Made by a program: the position numbers and the translations under genes. From Luidia sarsii (lineage: Eukaryota > Echinodermata > Asteroidea > Paxillosida > Luidiidae), in NCBI GenBank assembly GCA_949987565.1, contig OX465121.1:7886774-7950773 (forward strand): a stretch of 64,000 bases of DNA, given 5' to 3'. Below the pieces are notes generated by a model. That model had not been told where the DNA came from. It made no database searches and saw only the letters and a program-made list of their open reading frames with translations. Position 1 is the first letter of the stretch, and each line of letters begins with the position of its first letter. Positions 1-11,190 of the stretch are shown piece by piece.

Positions 1-234
1 GGGCCTTCCAGATGCCGCAATTGGATTGGATTGATTCTGTACTCGCTACCGCCGCATCTCCTTGTTAATGGTTGACAGCACTAGAAGCAAAAGACGCATT
101 GACCTCCGTGGTTCTCTCCTTATTCCTCCATGGTTATACCAATGCCGATATACCGATAACAACTGACCCGCAGAAACATTAGGCCAGGATACTGATAAGT
201 CGAGAATGCTTTGCGTCCATAGCTTGCCTCGGAA

Positions 235-590
235 GCCCCATACAAATTACAACATCGATAAAGGTCAAAAGATTGCCGCAGTCTATGCGTTAAACCATTA
301 GACATTCCAAAGAAGAAAAAAAATCCTGCGAAAGTTTTATAGCTCAAATGGTAATCTGAGAAAGTAGAAAAAGGCAAAAAAACCGTCACGGCTTTCGCAC
401 CGTTCTGTAGTGTAAGATTGTTTTTATTACTCGCGAGTAATAAGCTATTTGTCAATGTTTGACTTTGAGCGAAGAGTTCACGAGAAGTACAGCATCCCAG
501 ACCGTAAGATTTCAACGTGAGGATTCTATCGTGATCATCTACAAACTGTGTAAATTAAGAATATGTGGACATCGATGTTGTATTTGGGCC
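235..590. mobile_element. Family B MITE-like element, copy 1
   Basis: The ends are inverted (CCCATACAAATTACAACATC at the left, GATGTTGTATTTGGGCC at the right). The interior shares blocks with copies near 7.2, 8.7, 18.5 and 62.8 kb, including an ACCGTCACGG motif, a TCGCGAGT motif and a TTCAACGTGAGGATTC block. No transposase is present, so it is a non-autonomous DNA element by structure. The superfamily is not assignable because target duplications are unclear. Confidence 0.7.
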
Positions 591-943
591 GTGGTAACCG
601 TCCACACACCGCAGGCATGCGGTATAGGCCTACTTTCCCGCGCTATTCCCTGAAAATTCGGCCCGGCAATGCCGCGCCATTTTTCGGCGTGGGCTCTGGC
701 CTTGTTTGTGTCAAGTTCCCGATTGCCGAAGCGGCCCGGCTCATTCTCTTTCATTCAAGCCCGGCCCATGATTCCGTGTGTATCCCCGAACTCACCCGCA
801 GGCCCATCGCAATTACGCTATGGTCAGTGCTCTTGTACAACACATCGCCGGTTAATAGATATTATGCATCGGCAATAATATACGCGCACAGCCCGGTACG
901 GTGTACACAGTGAATAGGCCCAGCGTGAGACCATTCATAATAT
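591..943. other. Intergenic, no feature seen
   Basis: Moderately GC-rich, apparently single-copy within the window. Open frames overlap on both strands with no protein-like composition, so no gene is called. Confidence 0.5.
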
Positions 944-1196
944 GTGACCCGGCACAGCGACATGAGGAATATCCCACCAAAACACTTTTTGAGTAAACAA
1001 CGCCTGAAGTTAAAGTATCTTCACAATTTGATTACAAATCAATGTTCTTTTTTTTTGTATTTTCGGAAATTTTAAGTATTAGAGGATATTATATTTTGAT
1101 ATCATTTAAAAAGCTAATGGTATACTCTTTCACATCATTAGAAAACCTCAAAATCTCAAAAGTGGGGTTATTCCTCATTATGCCGTGCCGGGTCAC
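944..1196 (+). mobile_element. Family A MITE, short form
   Basis: Starts GTGACCCGGCACAGC and ends in a GTGCCGGGTCAC terminus, flanked by ATAT on both sides. It is 253 bp. It shares both ends with the ~460-bp long form (for example 14719-15179) but lacks the central ~200 bp that the long copies carry. Confidence 0.9.
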
Positions 1197-1530
1197 ATAT
1201 GCACAATATATAACACCAGCACCACGTGCTAGCCGTGAAATTCAATTTATAACGAACTGACCCTCCAAGTCAAAAGGGCCCCCCAATCTATTCGTTGTAT
1301 ACTGGGTGTTGTATACCGATACTGTTTAAATGCAGATTCGCCCAAAGCAAGGCTATAAAGCCACCCAAGGTTGAGAGCCAGGGAAAGAAGGAGATAGATC
1401 AGGAAGGCTGCAAATTGACATTCCTTTTTACTCTTTCAAGGGACGGCCATCTGATTAAAAAAAAATTCCATAATGACCCTTTTCAAGGTGTTTCATGCAA
1501 AAGCCATTGTGTAATTGGGAACGCTATACT

Positions 1531-1702
1531 ACTGTTTGTATTTGATGGTCTCCTTCGTAAAATGGAAATGGGATTCCGAAATTATATACTGTTTGTATTT
1601 GATGGTCTCCTTCGTAAAATGGAAATGGGATTCCGAAATTATATACTGATTGTATTTGATGGTCTCCTTCGTAAAATGGAAATGGGATTGCGAAATTATA
1701 AT
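1531..1702. repeat. Three tandem copies of a 57-bp unit
   Basis: The unit contains TTTGATGGTCTCCTTCG and ATGGAAATGGGATT. The three copies are almost identical, so the amplification is recent. 57 is divisible by 3, so a + strand frame stays open through the array, but nothing else suggests a protein. Confidence 0.85.
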
Positions 1703-3010
1703 ATCCTACCTAACAGAAAAATGGGTTTGCGAATAATAGGGCAGCACAGACAAGCCATATGTCCTAGTATTTCAATTACATCTGGGATAATTACTGGTAC
1801 TCTGCACAAATATTCTATGCATAAATGAAGTGTATACATTTGTATCCAAATCACACTGATATAATCAAATTTCATTGCTGACATCAACGGAGAATAGAGT
1901 TTTAATTTATGCAAGCATAGAAACAGATGACTCAAACAAAATTCCTCTTTCATATTAACATAATTATTCCGATGAATATCTTTCTATATATTATGTTATA
2001 TATTAGAGTGCTTTATATTTCATATCAATTTGTATTTTATTTTGTTTATTTGCTAGTGATAAACTGATATCTTATTTTGGCATTGCTTATTAGGATATTT
2101 TAATTTACTGGCAAACAAATCCGAAATGAGACCAATGTTAGCTGTACGAATGAGCAACGGACGAGAAACAAGATACTTTTGTCGACAGGCCAGATAATGA
2201 TGGGTGTAATTAAATAAAACGCAAGCCAGGCAGCGAATGAGTAGGGCCTATATGAGTCCCATAGCTTCGGCCGAGCCATTATGTGCAGCTCATTTGCGAT
2301 TCATTCAAGAATTTCAAGACTAAATCACAGAATCTGTGACGTAATTTCTGGTGTGTTTTTTTTCATCAGGCATCGGGCAAAGCACTGAGCACTCGGTGTT
2401 TATCGCGTCGAACAGTGAAAACACTCGTTGAATTACATTCTCCTCGACGTAAATATCGTGTTGAATATGTCGTACAGTCTCTATTTGATTGAAATTCATG
2501 TACTACTAGTCAGTCTTCTTTGTTTCATGCGGGCTTCGATCAATGCTCCAGTAAATAATCGTCGCCATGCCGACATGACGAGCGGACGTTTAATGACTAT
2601 TGTCTATTATGTTACTCATCCTGCATCATCCTCATCGCAAGCTGCAACCCATTCCGACAAAACACAACAATGGGGTGCATGTATTGTAATACTAATACTA
2701 ATAGCGTCCTATGCCTCATAGTACCAGTCATCCAATCATAGTTCTGCTACTGAATGAATAGTTACTATAGCCCGGCCTGTTACTCATTGCACAGTCATGG
2801 CATTATGCTTATCAGGACCTATTCAGACACGAGACATCTTACATTACGTAATCATTAGTGTTCACTACCCCATTCCGTACAACAATTTGTAAATTCTCAA
2901 AATTATAATACAGTTGATATACAAAAAATGTTGCAAACTGCTAATAGTTCTGCTGAAATGACGGTTGAATGAATAAATACTGATTTCTATTATGCTAACC
3001 CAGCTTCCAG
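1703..3010. other. AT-rich intergenic DNA with one SINE fragment
   Basis: No gene is seen. Around 2363-2460 there is a fragment of SINE family 2 (GGGCAAAGCACTGAGCACTC, then a CTCCTCGACG block), also found near 30.7 and 49.1 kb. The rest appears single-copy. Confidence 0.5.
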
Positions 3011-3122
3011 CAATTCTGTGTGTCAGCGTATTGTACGACATATTCTCGCACAAAGGAGGTGTACTGCAATTCTGTGTGTCAGCGTATTGTACGACAGATT
3101 CTCGCACAAAGGAGGTACACTG
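3011..3122. repeat. Tandem duplication of a 56-bp unit
   Basis: Two near-identical copies of a unit beginning CAATTCTGTGTGTCAGCG and ending before GTACTG/ACACTG. It looks like a recent local duplication. Confidence 0.85.
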
Positions 3123-3397
3123 CATGAATGATATTGTCACAGCGTTCAACGGAATGCACGGGACGTGTTCGAATAGTGAGTGTATAGCTATGGGCGGCCA
3201 TTTTCGCAGCGGGATCTCGATCGGTGTCGGTTTCAAATGAGGTTCGTATCGCGTGACCGCTCTCGTCCCGTTCCTCACTAGTGCCTAACACTAAATCGTG
3301 CTCCCGTTGAACACTGTACAAAAAAAACACTCGCTTTCTAAAGCAAATTGATCCACACCCAAACGTTTCTCAATTCTTATAACTATATGCTGTAAAT

Positions 3398-3610
3398 TGT
3401 AGTTTGGACCTTCATCTCTCAGATTCATTTCAATCTGTGTGCCCTTAGCCGATTAGATTTTTTTGCGCATCACCCCCTGGAAAATAACCCCAAAATGTGT
3501 AGCCATCCAAGCCGAATTTCTGCAGGGATTTTGGGATGGACCCCTCCACTTCTACACGGCGGCCAAATAGGGCCACATTTAAAGCCAGATATGTTCCAAA
3601 TTACACACGA
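3398..3610. repeat. Old interspersed repeat, copy 1
   Basis: Contains TTTGGACCTTCATCTCTCAG and GCCAAATAGGGCCACATTTA. Both recur at 14052-15274, where the same family is interrupted by two Family A elements. The family is therefore older than those insertions. Confidence 0.65.
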
Positions 3611-3837
3611 AATTGAAGAGTGAACCCCAGGTTGGCTTAAGCTTCACTTATTCCACAATATATCAGTTAATTAGCCTCCAGAGATAGGTACCTTACTACA
3701 AGTTGTGGGCCGCACTAATCTTTATAATAATTAGCTCGTCGGCGCCATCTTGGATTGATTTAGTGTGCTGCAATTTCGTGCAGCCTAGACGTCACTCGAG
3801 TCGTCGGAGGATGCAGCCACTCCCACGGCCCGAGTCC

Positions 3838-4211
3838 GAGCCGGCCGCGTATTTTTTTTTTCCCAGGACGGGAAAGGCCACCATTATCATAAAGGCGCGC
3901 TATTGGTTGCATTTTGTCGACGCATGGTGAATTATTCATAAAAATTATTCCAATTACCCACCCAAATCGTGATTTAAGTATGGTGTACACGTAGGCCTAC
4001 AATCTGTACATGTACATGTACAGTGTAGGCCTACATATTGTAACGATACTAGTGTAAAGTACGCCACAAGCGTGTACCAAAGATGTCCGTGCGCAAAAAT
4101 ATCATGAATAATTCATCATGTCTGGATAAAATGCAACCAATAGCGCGCGTTTATGTTAATGGTGGTCTTTCCCCTCCTGGGAGAAAAAAAAAATCACGCG
4201 AGCCGGCCCAA
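3838..4211. repeat. Foldback element with ~110-bp arms
   Basis: Left arm about 3838-3950 and right arm about 4098-4211 are imperfect inverted copies. Shared motifs include AAAATGCAACCAATAGCGCG with its reverse complement and a poly-A/poly-T block beside GCCGGC. The spacer holds a self-complementary stretch made of TGTACATGTACATG and two AGGCCTAC motifs. Confidence 0.75.
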
Positions 4212-4786
4212 GATGATGCTGCCTGTGGCTGGAATGGGATTTACCCGATCCCAGCGGTCTCATAGACAAAACTACCCCCTTCACAGAACCATCGAAAGCA
4301 GGTCTCTTCGCTCGAACCTACCGCTGCATCTGCGCGATGGATCACCGCTTGTATACATTATGTACATTGTGTGCTGTTCTATTGTGCCGTGGGTACACCG
4401 GCGTTCAACTAGAACCGTGCAGCCTATTCACGTAGTCAAGCAAAATAATAAAGGAACGCAAACCTGACAGGGAACTTGATAAATATGGTAAACTTTCACT
4501 GGACCGGGACGGGAGCCCGCGAGACACCTGGTTTTGCGTGCTGCCCGTAGCTTCGAAACACATGAAAGGTATTTGAATACATGGTATAGATATAGCTCAG
4601 GATCCCATAGCATGTATTTGAAAACCAGTCTGTCGAAGGAATACAATTTCTTGTGCCACATCAATGCATCATACAAATCAATGACTTATAGAACTCGGTC
4701 GAACCAGGCGTTAAACGCGCGGTGGGGTATATTGGCATAGCAACCTGTAGATCACGGTATAGGTATTTGAATAGGCCTATAAATAT
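4212..4786. other. Intergenic, no feature seen
   Basis: Apparently single-copy sequence with short overlapping open frames on both strands. Nothing supports a gene. Confidence 0.5.
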
Positions 4787-5120
4787 GTGACCCGGCACAG
4801 CATAATGAGGAATAACCCCACTTTTGAGATTTTGAGGTTTTCGTATGATGTGAAAGAGTATACCATTAGCTTTCAAATGATATCAAAATATAATATCCTC
4901 TAACACCTAACATTTTGAGGTTTTCTAATGATGTGAAAGAGTATACCATTAGCTTTCAAATGATATCAAAATATAATATCCCCTAATACCTAAAATTTTC
5001 GAAAATACCAACAAAAGAAAATTGATTTGTAATCGAATTGTGAAGATACTTTAACGTCAGGCGTTGTTTACTCAAAAAGTGTTTTGGTGGGATATTCCTC
5101 ATGTCGCTGTGCCGTGTCAC
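4787..5120 (-). mobile_element. Family A MITE with internal duplication
   Basis: Reverse orientation copy, flanked by ATAT on both sides. An ~80-bp internal block containing GATGTGAAAGAGTATACCAT is present twice in tandem, which makes it longer than the usual short form. The right flanking ATAT is also the left flank of the next copy. Confidence 0.85.
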
Positions 5121-5124
5121 ATAT

Positions 5125-5470
5125 GTGACCCGGCACAGCATAATGAGGAATAACCCCCACTTTTGAGATTTTGAGATTTTCTAATGATGTGAAAGAGTAT
5201 ACCATTAGCTTTCAAATGATATCAAAATTATTTCCGTGTGAACTTTGTTGTAAATAGTACAAGGAGACTTCGCTCGTTCATTTGGCACCAGACGATACAA
5301 TATAGCAGCGCCATTCTAACTCCTCAAAAGCGGCCATTCAAAAAGGCTGGAACATTTACAAAAAAAAAGAAGATTTTTTTTATCGAATTGAGAAGATACT
5401 TTGACTTCAGGCGTTGTTTACTCAAAAAGTGTTTTGGTGGGATATTCCTCATGTCGCTGTGCCGGGTCAC
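5125..5470 (-). mobile_element. Family A MITE, adjacent copy
   Basis: Separated from the preceding copy only by ATAT; the 3' flank is ATAA. It is 346 bp, intermediate between the short and long forms, with part of the centre missing. Confidence 0.85.
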
Positions 5471-5504
5471 ATAATTATATCTTATTTGAAAGTCGGAATA
5501 TTTG

Positions 5505-6590
5505 TATATTATAGCTCAGGAACTCATAGCACTCAGCCTGGATACTTGTACATGGCTTAGAAACCATGACAAGTACCCGGTATAATCCTGAATACCCGTA
5601 TACCTTAGTAACTCATATCATGACAGGTACCCGAAATAGCAGGAACTGATACCTGAATATTCCTGTACAGTAGCTTAGGAACTCATGTCAAGTATTTTAA
5701 TACTTGCATATTGTTTAGGAACGTTTGAATACTTGTATATAGCTTAGCACCTGTATTATAACTTAGGAACTCATGACAGGTATACCCGAATACCTGAATA
5801 TATCTTTGGAACTCACAGCAGATATTTGAATATGTACTTGTAAATAGGGCTAAGGAACTCACGGCAGATATTTGAATATGTACTTGTATATAGGGCTAAG
5901 AAACTCACGGCAGATATTTGAATATGTACTTGTATATAGGGCTAAGGAACTCACGACAGATATTTGAATATGTACTTGTATATAGGGCTAAGGAACTCAC
6001 GGCAAATATTTGAATATGTACTTGTATATAGGGCTAAGGAACTCACGACAGATATTTGAATATGTACTTGTATATAGGGCTAAGGAACTCACGGCAGATA
6101 TTTGAATATGTACTTGTATATAGGGCTAAGGAACTCACGGCAGATATTTGAATATGTACTTGTATATAGGGCTAAGGAACTCACGGCAGATATTTGAATA
6201 ATTATGTACTTGTATATAGGGCTAAGGAACTCACGGCAGATATTTGAATATGTACTTGTATATAGGGCTAAGGAACTCACGGCAGATATTTGAATATGTA
6301 CTTGTATATAGGGCTAAGGAACTCACGGCAGATATTTGAATATGTACTTGTATATAGGGCTAAGGAACTCACGGCAGATATTTGAATATGTACTTGTATA
6401 TAGGGATAAGGAACTCACGGCAGATATTTGAATATGTACTTGTATATAGGGCTAAGGAACTCACGACATGTATTTGAATACCGGGGCTTACTATAGCAGG
6501 TATTTTTGAATACTTGTTTAAACATGTAGTTTAGTAACTGTGGCAGGCACTTGAATCATATTTGAATACAAGTACAAGTTCATGGGTTAG
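5505..6590. repeat. 46-bp satellite array with diverged edges
   Basis: From about 5812 to 6475 a 46-bp unit (containing GGAACTCACGGCAGATATTT and TACTTGTATATAGGG) is repeated about 14 times at very high identity. One unit near 6199 has a 4-bp TAAT insertion. Both flanks (5505-5810 and 6476-6590) contain recognisable but strongly diverged units. This homogeneous core with degenerate edges is the pattern expected from unequal exchange. Confidence 0.9.
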
Positions 6591-6997
6591 GAGTACGATG
6601 CAGAAGAATGCGGCTTGCTGATGGGCATGGGCTGAGACATCCCGAACGGTGTCTGCACTTGTCCGCTACGAACCTGCCCTGCACAATGTCAATAGCAGAC
6701 TTCAAGTCGTGCATGCATGCACGAGTGTCATCCAGACCAGTCCGTGCCTCCCACCCACGGCAGAGGACGCGTACAATATCCACGGCGAGCCGATTTGCCC
6801 CATTGGCAATGATCTTGTCGTAGCGCGAGCCGACAGTTTGACTGACACGAGCACTTAGCGGGCACCGCCACGCCAGCCATTTTGTCCGCGGAGCGCGAAG
6901 CCCATACGTTTATACGCGGGCCGTGTTGAGTGTTGACAATAATACGCGCCGAGTTTGAGAGATATTAAAAAAGAGACGGGTCGTTCATCAATTAAAG
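6591..6997. other. Single-copy segment with an unproven open frame
   Basis: A - strand frame is open from about 6820 to 6580 with a fairly protein-like composition (YDKIIANGANRLAVDIVRVL and onward). Two + strand frames are open over the same bases, so lack of stops is weak evidence. A possible acceptor (GTGTCAG) lies near 6820, but no family was recognised. Confidence 0.2.
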
Positions 6998-7487
6998 GCC
7001 CTATACAACATTGGTGAAGGTCAAAAGATCGCCACTGGCGGTCGATTTCACCAAACCCATTGTAACTTACGATTAATCGCAAGACGATGAGCGATGCACA
7101 GAAACCATGGTGTATCACATCTTACAATGGGTTATCCATCGTAAGTTCAGTTACGATACATCGTAAGACTGTGAAATCCACCCCGGTTTGTGTGTTAAAC
7201 CATAAAACATTCCGAACAAAACCAATACTGCGAAGGTTTTACTTTTTAGCTCAGATGGTAATCTGAGAAGGTAGAACAAAAGACAAAACAAAAACCGTCA
7301 CGGTTTTCGCACCGTTCGGCAGTTTATAACTCGCGAGTCATATAACTATTTGTCGATGTTTGAGTGAAGTACAGACCTTAAGATTTCAACGTGAGGATTC
7401 TATCATGACCATCTACAAACTGTAAATTAGAAGGAAATCTGTGGACATCGATGTTTTCCGATCTTCCAAATGATGCATTGGTCTTTA
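6998..7487. mobile_element. Family B element, copy 2, interrupted
   Basis: The left end CCCTATACAACATTGG and the right part (GTGGACATCGATG block) match other Family B copies. The element is split by a Family C insertion at 7038-7184. It shares the ACCGTCACGG and TCGCGAGTC motifs of the family. Confidence 0.7.
7038..7184. mobile_element. Family C element nested in Family B
   Basis: Ends are inverted (GTCGATTTCACC at the left, GTGAAATCCACC at the right). The interior is built from inverted blocks of ATCGTAAG/CTTACGAT type. Matching copies lie at 63664-63833 and, partly, near 59.7 and 60.8 kb. Confidence 0.7.
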
Positions 7488-8563
7488 ATTACAGAGGAAT
7501 TAATGCGATGCGTGGTGTTTTTCGTTTTTGATTGTTTGTTTATTAATGTTTAGTTTGTTTAGGTGGGGTGAAAGCGAGCTGGTGCTCACTCGCAGAGGTA
7601 CAATTAATTATATACAACACCTGCCTTGGCCGATATATCTACACCCCACTGTGACATGTAATTCATACGGCAGATATTTTTACAGACCATTAGCTATAGC
7701 GCACCGCGCACGTCTCGTTCAATTTCGTACCGACGACAATTTTCATTCATTCTCACGCGACTGGCTGCAAGTGTTGTGCTTTCCACCCCCCCCTCCACGA
7801 CCGTGGGCCGGGGCAGCGGCAATACGTGTGAAGATTCTGAGCAAGCACGTGTGTGCCTGTGCTGGCGTATACTACATACTGTACAGTGCGACAGCCGCAC
7901 GGGGCCAACCGATGCGACGGCGAAGCACGCAGTCCAATGGTGGCCGTTTTTTCTGCATAAACTCAGCATCGGTAATGCACAGCGCACAACGACATTGGCG
8001 CCATATTATAACCGCTTAAAATCCGTTCAATACTGTCCCAATCAACGGTATCTTTCCGAATTCCCCGTGCGCTGTGATAAATCAGCCAGCCATCTTTCTG
8101 GCAGTAATTAGACGAAGATAGTGCCCATTGATATACCCCTTTTCCCTGTGAAAAACCAAACTGGCTCTTGTAGAACCATTGGAGGTAGTAGTCCATTGCG
8201 CTCCGTGCATGTAAAACCATTAGGCAAATACGGGTTGGGTAAACGACCTTTGCACAATACTGTGGGCTCTTGCCAAACATTTGTGGATCGATTTTTTTTT
8301 CACCGACCTAACCCAACGGCTGATGGGCTTGCTTTGAATATTAACGCAACCCCAGTGGATATTGCGACCATGCATTGGCACATTGGCACAGCGTGCAGTG
8401 GAGGGTTTGGTATAGGCCCAATACTTCTTCTTCTTGTGTATAAGGCAAGCAATAATTAGAGGTGCTGCTGTCTCGATTTGTTGTCGTTCACCTGGGCTCA
8501 ATCAGAAGAGCGAGACCAGTTACCACAGGGCCCACCAACTAAGGGGTGGACAACATAGGCCCC
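7488..8563. other. Intergenic, no gene supported
   Basis: Several overlapping open frames of 90-160 codons occur on both strands. None has recognisable motifs, splice-site logic or one preferred frame. No repeat was recognised. Confidence 0.45.
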
Positions 8564-8931
8564 AAGGCCCAATACAACATTGACAAGGTCGATGTCCACA
8601 GATTTAATCTAATTCATACAGTATGTATAGATGGACGTGATAGAATCCTCACGTTGAAAATCTTGCGGTCCGGGATGCTGTTACTTCTCGAGGAATCTTC
8701 ACTGCAAACATCGACAAATAGTTAATCACTGGCGAGTTATAAAACTATTTCTTACACTCACACTAACCGTGACGGTTTTCATTTTGACCTTTTCTACCTT
8801 CTCAGATTCTGAGCAGAAACCTTCGCAGGATTTCTTTTTTGGAATGTTTAAATGGTTTAACCATGGATCTATAAAAAAGAATAGCTCCATGTTGTATTAA
8901 CTTGTATACTAGGGTCTTTAAAACTGCTGTC
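8564..8931. mobile_element. Family B element, copy 3
   Basis: Opposite orientation to copy 1. Starts GGCCCAATACAACATTGAC, carries the TAGAATCCTCACGTTGAA block and the TGACGGTTTTC block, and ends in a degenerate TTGTATTAACTTG region. No nested insertion. Confidence 0.75.
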
Positions 8932-8935
8932 CAAT

Positions 8936-9232
8936 GTGACCCACGGTGGATTTTAATCGTGTTCCTTGGGCTGAGACGAAGATGGCCGGCCTGGGCCCTT
9001 TTCCAAAATCCGGCTTAGGCTCAGGCTCCGGCTTTGTCACCATTTCTTTTGTCCATTTTGAAGTACAAGGCACGAACAGGGGAGGCCTTTGGCTTTGACA
9101 CTGAATGTTATACAGCGTTCTGAAAAAAGATTCCAAAGCTTCAACTTCAACAAAGAACTCCAACCTGTGTTTTCAGCTTTTGGATAACAGAGACGAAGCC
9201 GGAGCCGAAACCTAAAAAGCCAGGTTTTGGAA
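8936..9232. repeat. Interspersed repeat, KPEPEP-like frame
   Basis: Contains GGCTTAGGCTCAGGCTCCGG, CTTCAACTTCAACAAAGAACTCC and GGCCTTTGGC. Similar blocks recur in inverted order at about 32270-32770. The open frame rich in Lys-Pro-Glu is a by-product of the repeat. Confidence 0.55.
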
Positions 9233-9417
9233 ACGCAGTGGCTGTTGTTACGGCAGTCGTCCGTGTGGTTCCCTGACTTGATTGTATTTCGTTAGCATTG
9301 CAGGCTGGTTGAACCAGTCTATTAGCTGATAGACTGGTTCCAAGAGCTAAACATCCTGACAAATACTGTGAAGTCAGGGAACCACACGGACGACTGCCGT
9401 AACAACAGCCACTTCGT
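9233..9417. mobile_element. 185-bp hairpin element, copy 1
   Basis: Ends ACGCAGTGGCTGTTGTTACG and its inverse. The arms are about 45 bp and almost perfectly inverted; the loop contains a second smaller inversion around AGACTGGTT. Its loop is in the opposite orientation to copies 2 and 3. The length is identical in all three copies. Confidence 0.85.
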
Positions 9418-9874
9418 TTTGCGCAAGGGCCCTGGATTGCACAATAAAGACATAACTGGTACCTCGCTCTGGGAAAACAGCGAACTATACCCCCCATTCG
9501 CCGACAAGTCCGCTGTAAGTGTAAGACATATCCGCGTATTAATTTACGAATCGCGTCGCCCGCAGCAATATCAAGAACAGAGTTCGTAATTCAATCGGTA
9601 ACGAGAGACAGAGCGCAGGTCACTCGTCGTCTGACGATGATAATCATATCGGTATAGGTCTATTATAACTCAGGCGTGTGTCGCGTATTAATCATCACAC
9701 GATTGCCGTGTCTTAGTAATGAAATGTAGTGATGCGTGCCGGCCCGTATATACAGGTATAAAACATATCGGATAATGTCACATACGGCGCAAAACCTGCT
9801 CCTGAAAAAAAAACCATACACGTATTCAACGCGAGAATACTACACAACCGAGTTATCCTGCTGTAGTACAGTAA
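9418..9874. other. Spacer between hairpin copies, nothing seen
   Basis: Apparently single-copy sequence. No protein-like frame, no repeat recognised. Confidence 0.45.
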
Positions 9875-10059
9875 ACGCAGTGGCTGTTGTTACGGCAGTC
9901 GTCCGTGTGGTTCCCTGACTTCACAGTATTTGTCAGGATGTTTAGCTCTTGGAACCAGACTATCAGCTAATAGACTGGTTCAACCAGCCTGCAATGCTGA
10001 CGAAATACAATCAAGTCAGGGAACCACACGGACGACTGCCGTAACAACAGCCACTGCGT
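9875..10059. mobile_element. 185-bp hairpin element, copy 2
   Basis: Same termini and length as the copy at 9233, with the loop inverted. Arms around GGCAGTCGTCCGTGTGGTTC pair with their complement at the other end. Confidence 0.85.
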
Positions 10060-10557
10060 ATAGTAAAACCGTCACCGTGTTAACATGAACGACGCTCTGG
10101 CCGCGTTGGTACTGCGGCCTATGCCGGTCATGATAGCGTGGATGGAGCAGACACTGAAACTGTTAGTGTGTAGGCCAGTCTACTGCTCACTGATGCGGAC
10201 TATCCCGACCGCAATTCCAGTGAAAACAACCTCATTCTATGATCGGCCATAATGTCGTGCGATAACGACGCTCTTTTTCGCAGGCAATTTGGAGGCAATC
10301 AAACGTGTGCTGCTGCACGTACGATCGAACATATACTTGCTCTAAGGTACAAACAGGTCCTTGTTCTGTGTAACAAACGAGCTCTTTCTAAAAGCACAAA
10401 AAGCCCATGCACCCTAAAGTCTCCCCTGTCAGAAAACTATTTCACTGTCCCCGGGCAAACGCACCGACGATTTCGAAGGTCGTACGGATTCGTCCCCTCC
10501 AAAGCTGTCAAACAGCGGTCTCCTGACGAGGGGCAGGCTGGTATTCACCCTGCCCCT
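10060..10557. other. Intergenic, no gene supported
   Basis: A + strand open frame (10252-10575) runs into the hairpin-family fragment that follows and shows no protein signature. No other feature. Confidence 0.45.
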
Positions 10558-10642
10558 GCCCGAAACGTTGAGTAACCGGCTCTTTTCAGGGCCACACTCC
10601 CATCTCAACAAGTCGCGATTTCACATGGTGTCACCGCAAACC
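10558..10642. mobile_element. Half copy of the GCGGTGACA hairpin family
   Basis: Contains CGAAACGTTGAGTAACCGGC, a TCTTTTCAGGGCC block and the terminal GTGTCACCGCAAACC. This corresponds to the right half of the elements at 43800-44120 and 47594-47727. Confidence 0.65.
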
Positions 10643-10699
10643 TGCGTGTCACTGTGCACTTCCACCGTGAGCAAGATTTTAGTTGTAATAGTAACCCCC

Positions 10700-11005
10700 T
10701 CACTAGTACAAAAGTCTGGGGAAAAAACCTAAACTCTATGTTTGTAAACAACATCGATCCATTGTCTGGCACAACCACTTGCCGAAAAAGCCATGATTGT
10801 GTGGCGTGTCACTGCCGACCATCGCCCGGTTGACAAATACACGTCACAAAATCATGATTTTTGGGAATACCGGTACTGCAAGTCCAATTTGTTTGGGCAA
10901 GTGGTTGTGTCAGACAGTGTCGTTTCTCTATACATAATAATAGTTGGTATATTTGTGGATTCAGGGTTTTTTCCACCCTTTTACGGTGAGGGTGTATTAA
11001 ACCAA
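10700..11005. repeat. Interspersed repeat with AAGTGGTTGTG motif
   Basis: Blocks such as GGCAAGTGGTTGTG, a CGTGTCAC-AAATC block and GGATTC-GGGTTTT recur at 11455-11700 and 11760-11885. It is a small local family; no coding content. Confidence 0.5.
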
Positions 11006-11190
11006 ACGCAGTGGCTGTTGCTACGGCAGTCGTCCGTGTGGTTCCCTGACTTCACAGTATTTGTCAGGATGTTTAGCTCTTGGAACCAGACTATCAGCTA
11101 ATAGACTGGTTCAACCAGCCTGCAATGCTGACGAAATACAATCAAGTCAGGGAACCATACGGACGACTGCCGTAACAACAGCCACTGCGT
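11006..11190. mobile_element. 185-bp hairpin element, copy 3
   Basis: Same length, termini and loop orientation as copy 2, with one or two base differences (for example GTTGCTACGG). It follows directly on an AAGTGGTTGTG-family repeat. Confidence 0.85.

Noticed and set aside
1295..1828. 177-codon + frame
   Set aside because: Its middle third is the 57-bp tandem repeat, and the rest has AT-rich intergenic composition with no motifs.
5812..6475. CRISPR-like array
   Set aside because: Units are contiguous with no variable spacers, and the genome is eukaryotic.
6580..6820. - strand frame as second exon of the 12-kb candidate gene
   Set aside because: The phase would fit, but one in three random frames would, and two + strand frames are open over the same bases. 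No family match.
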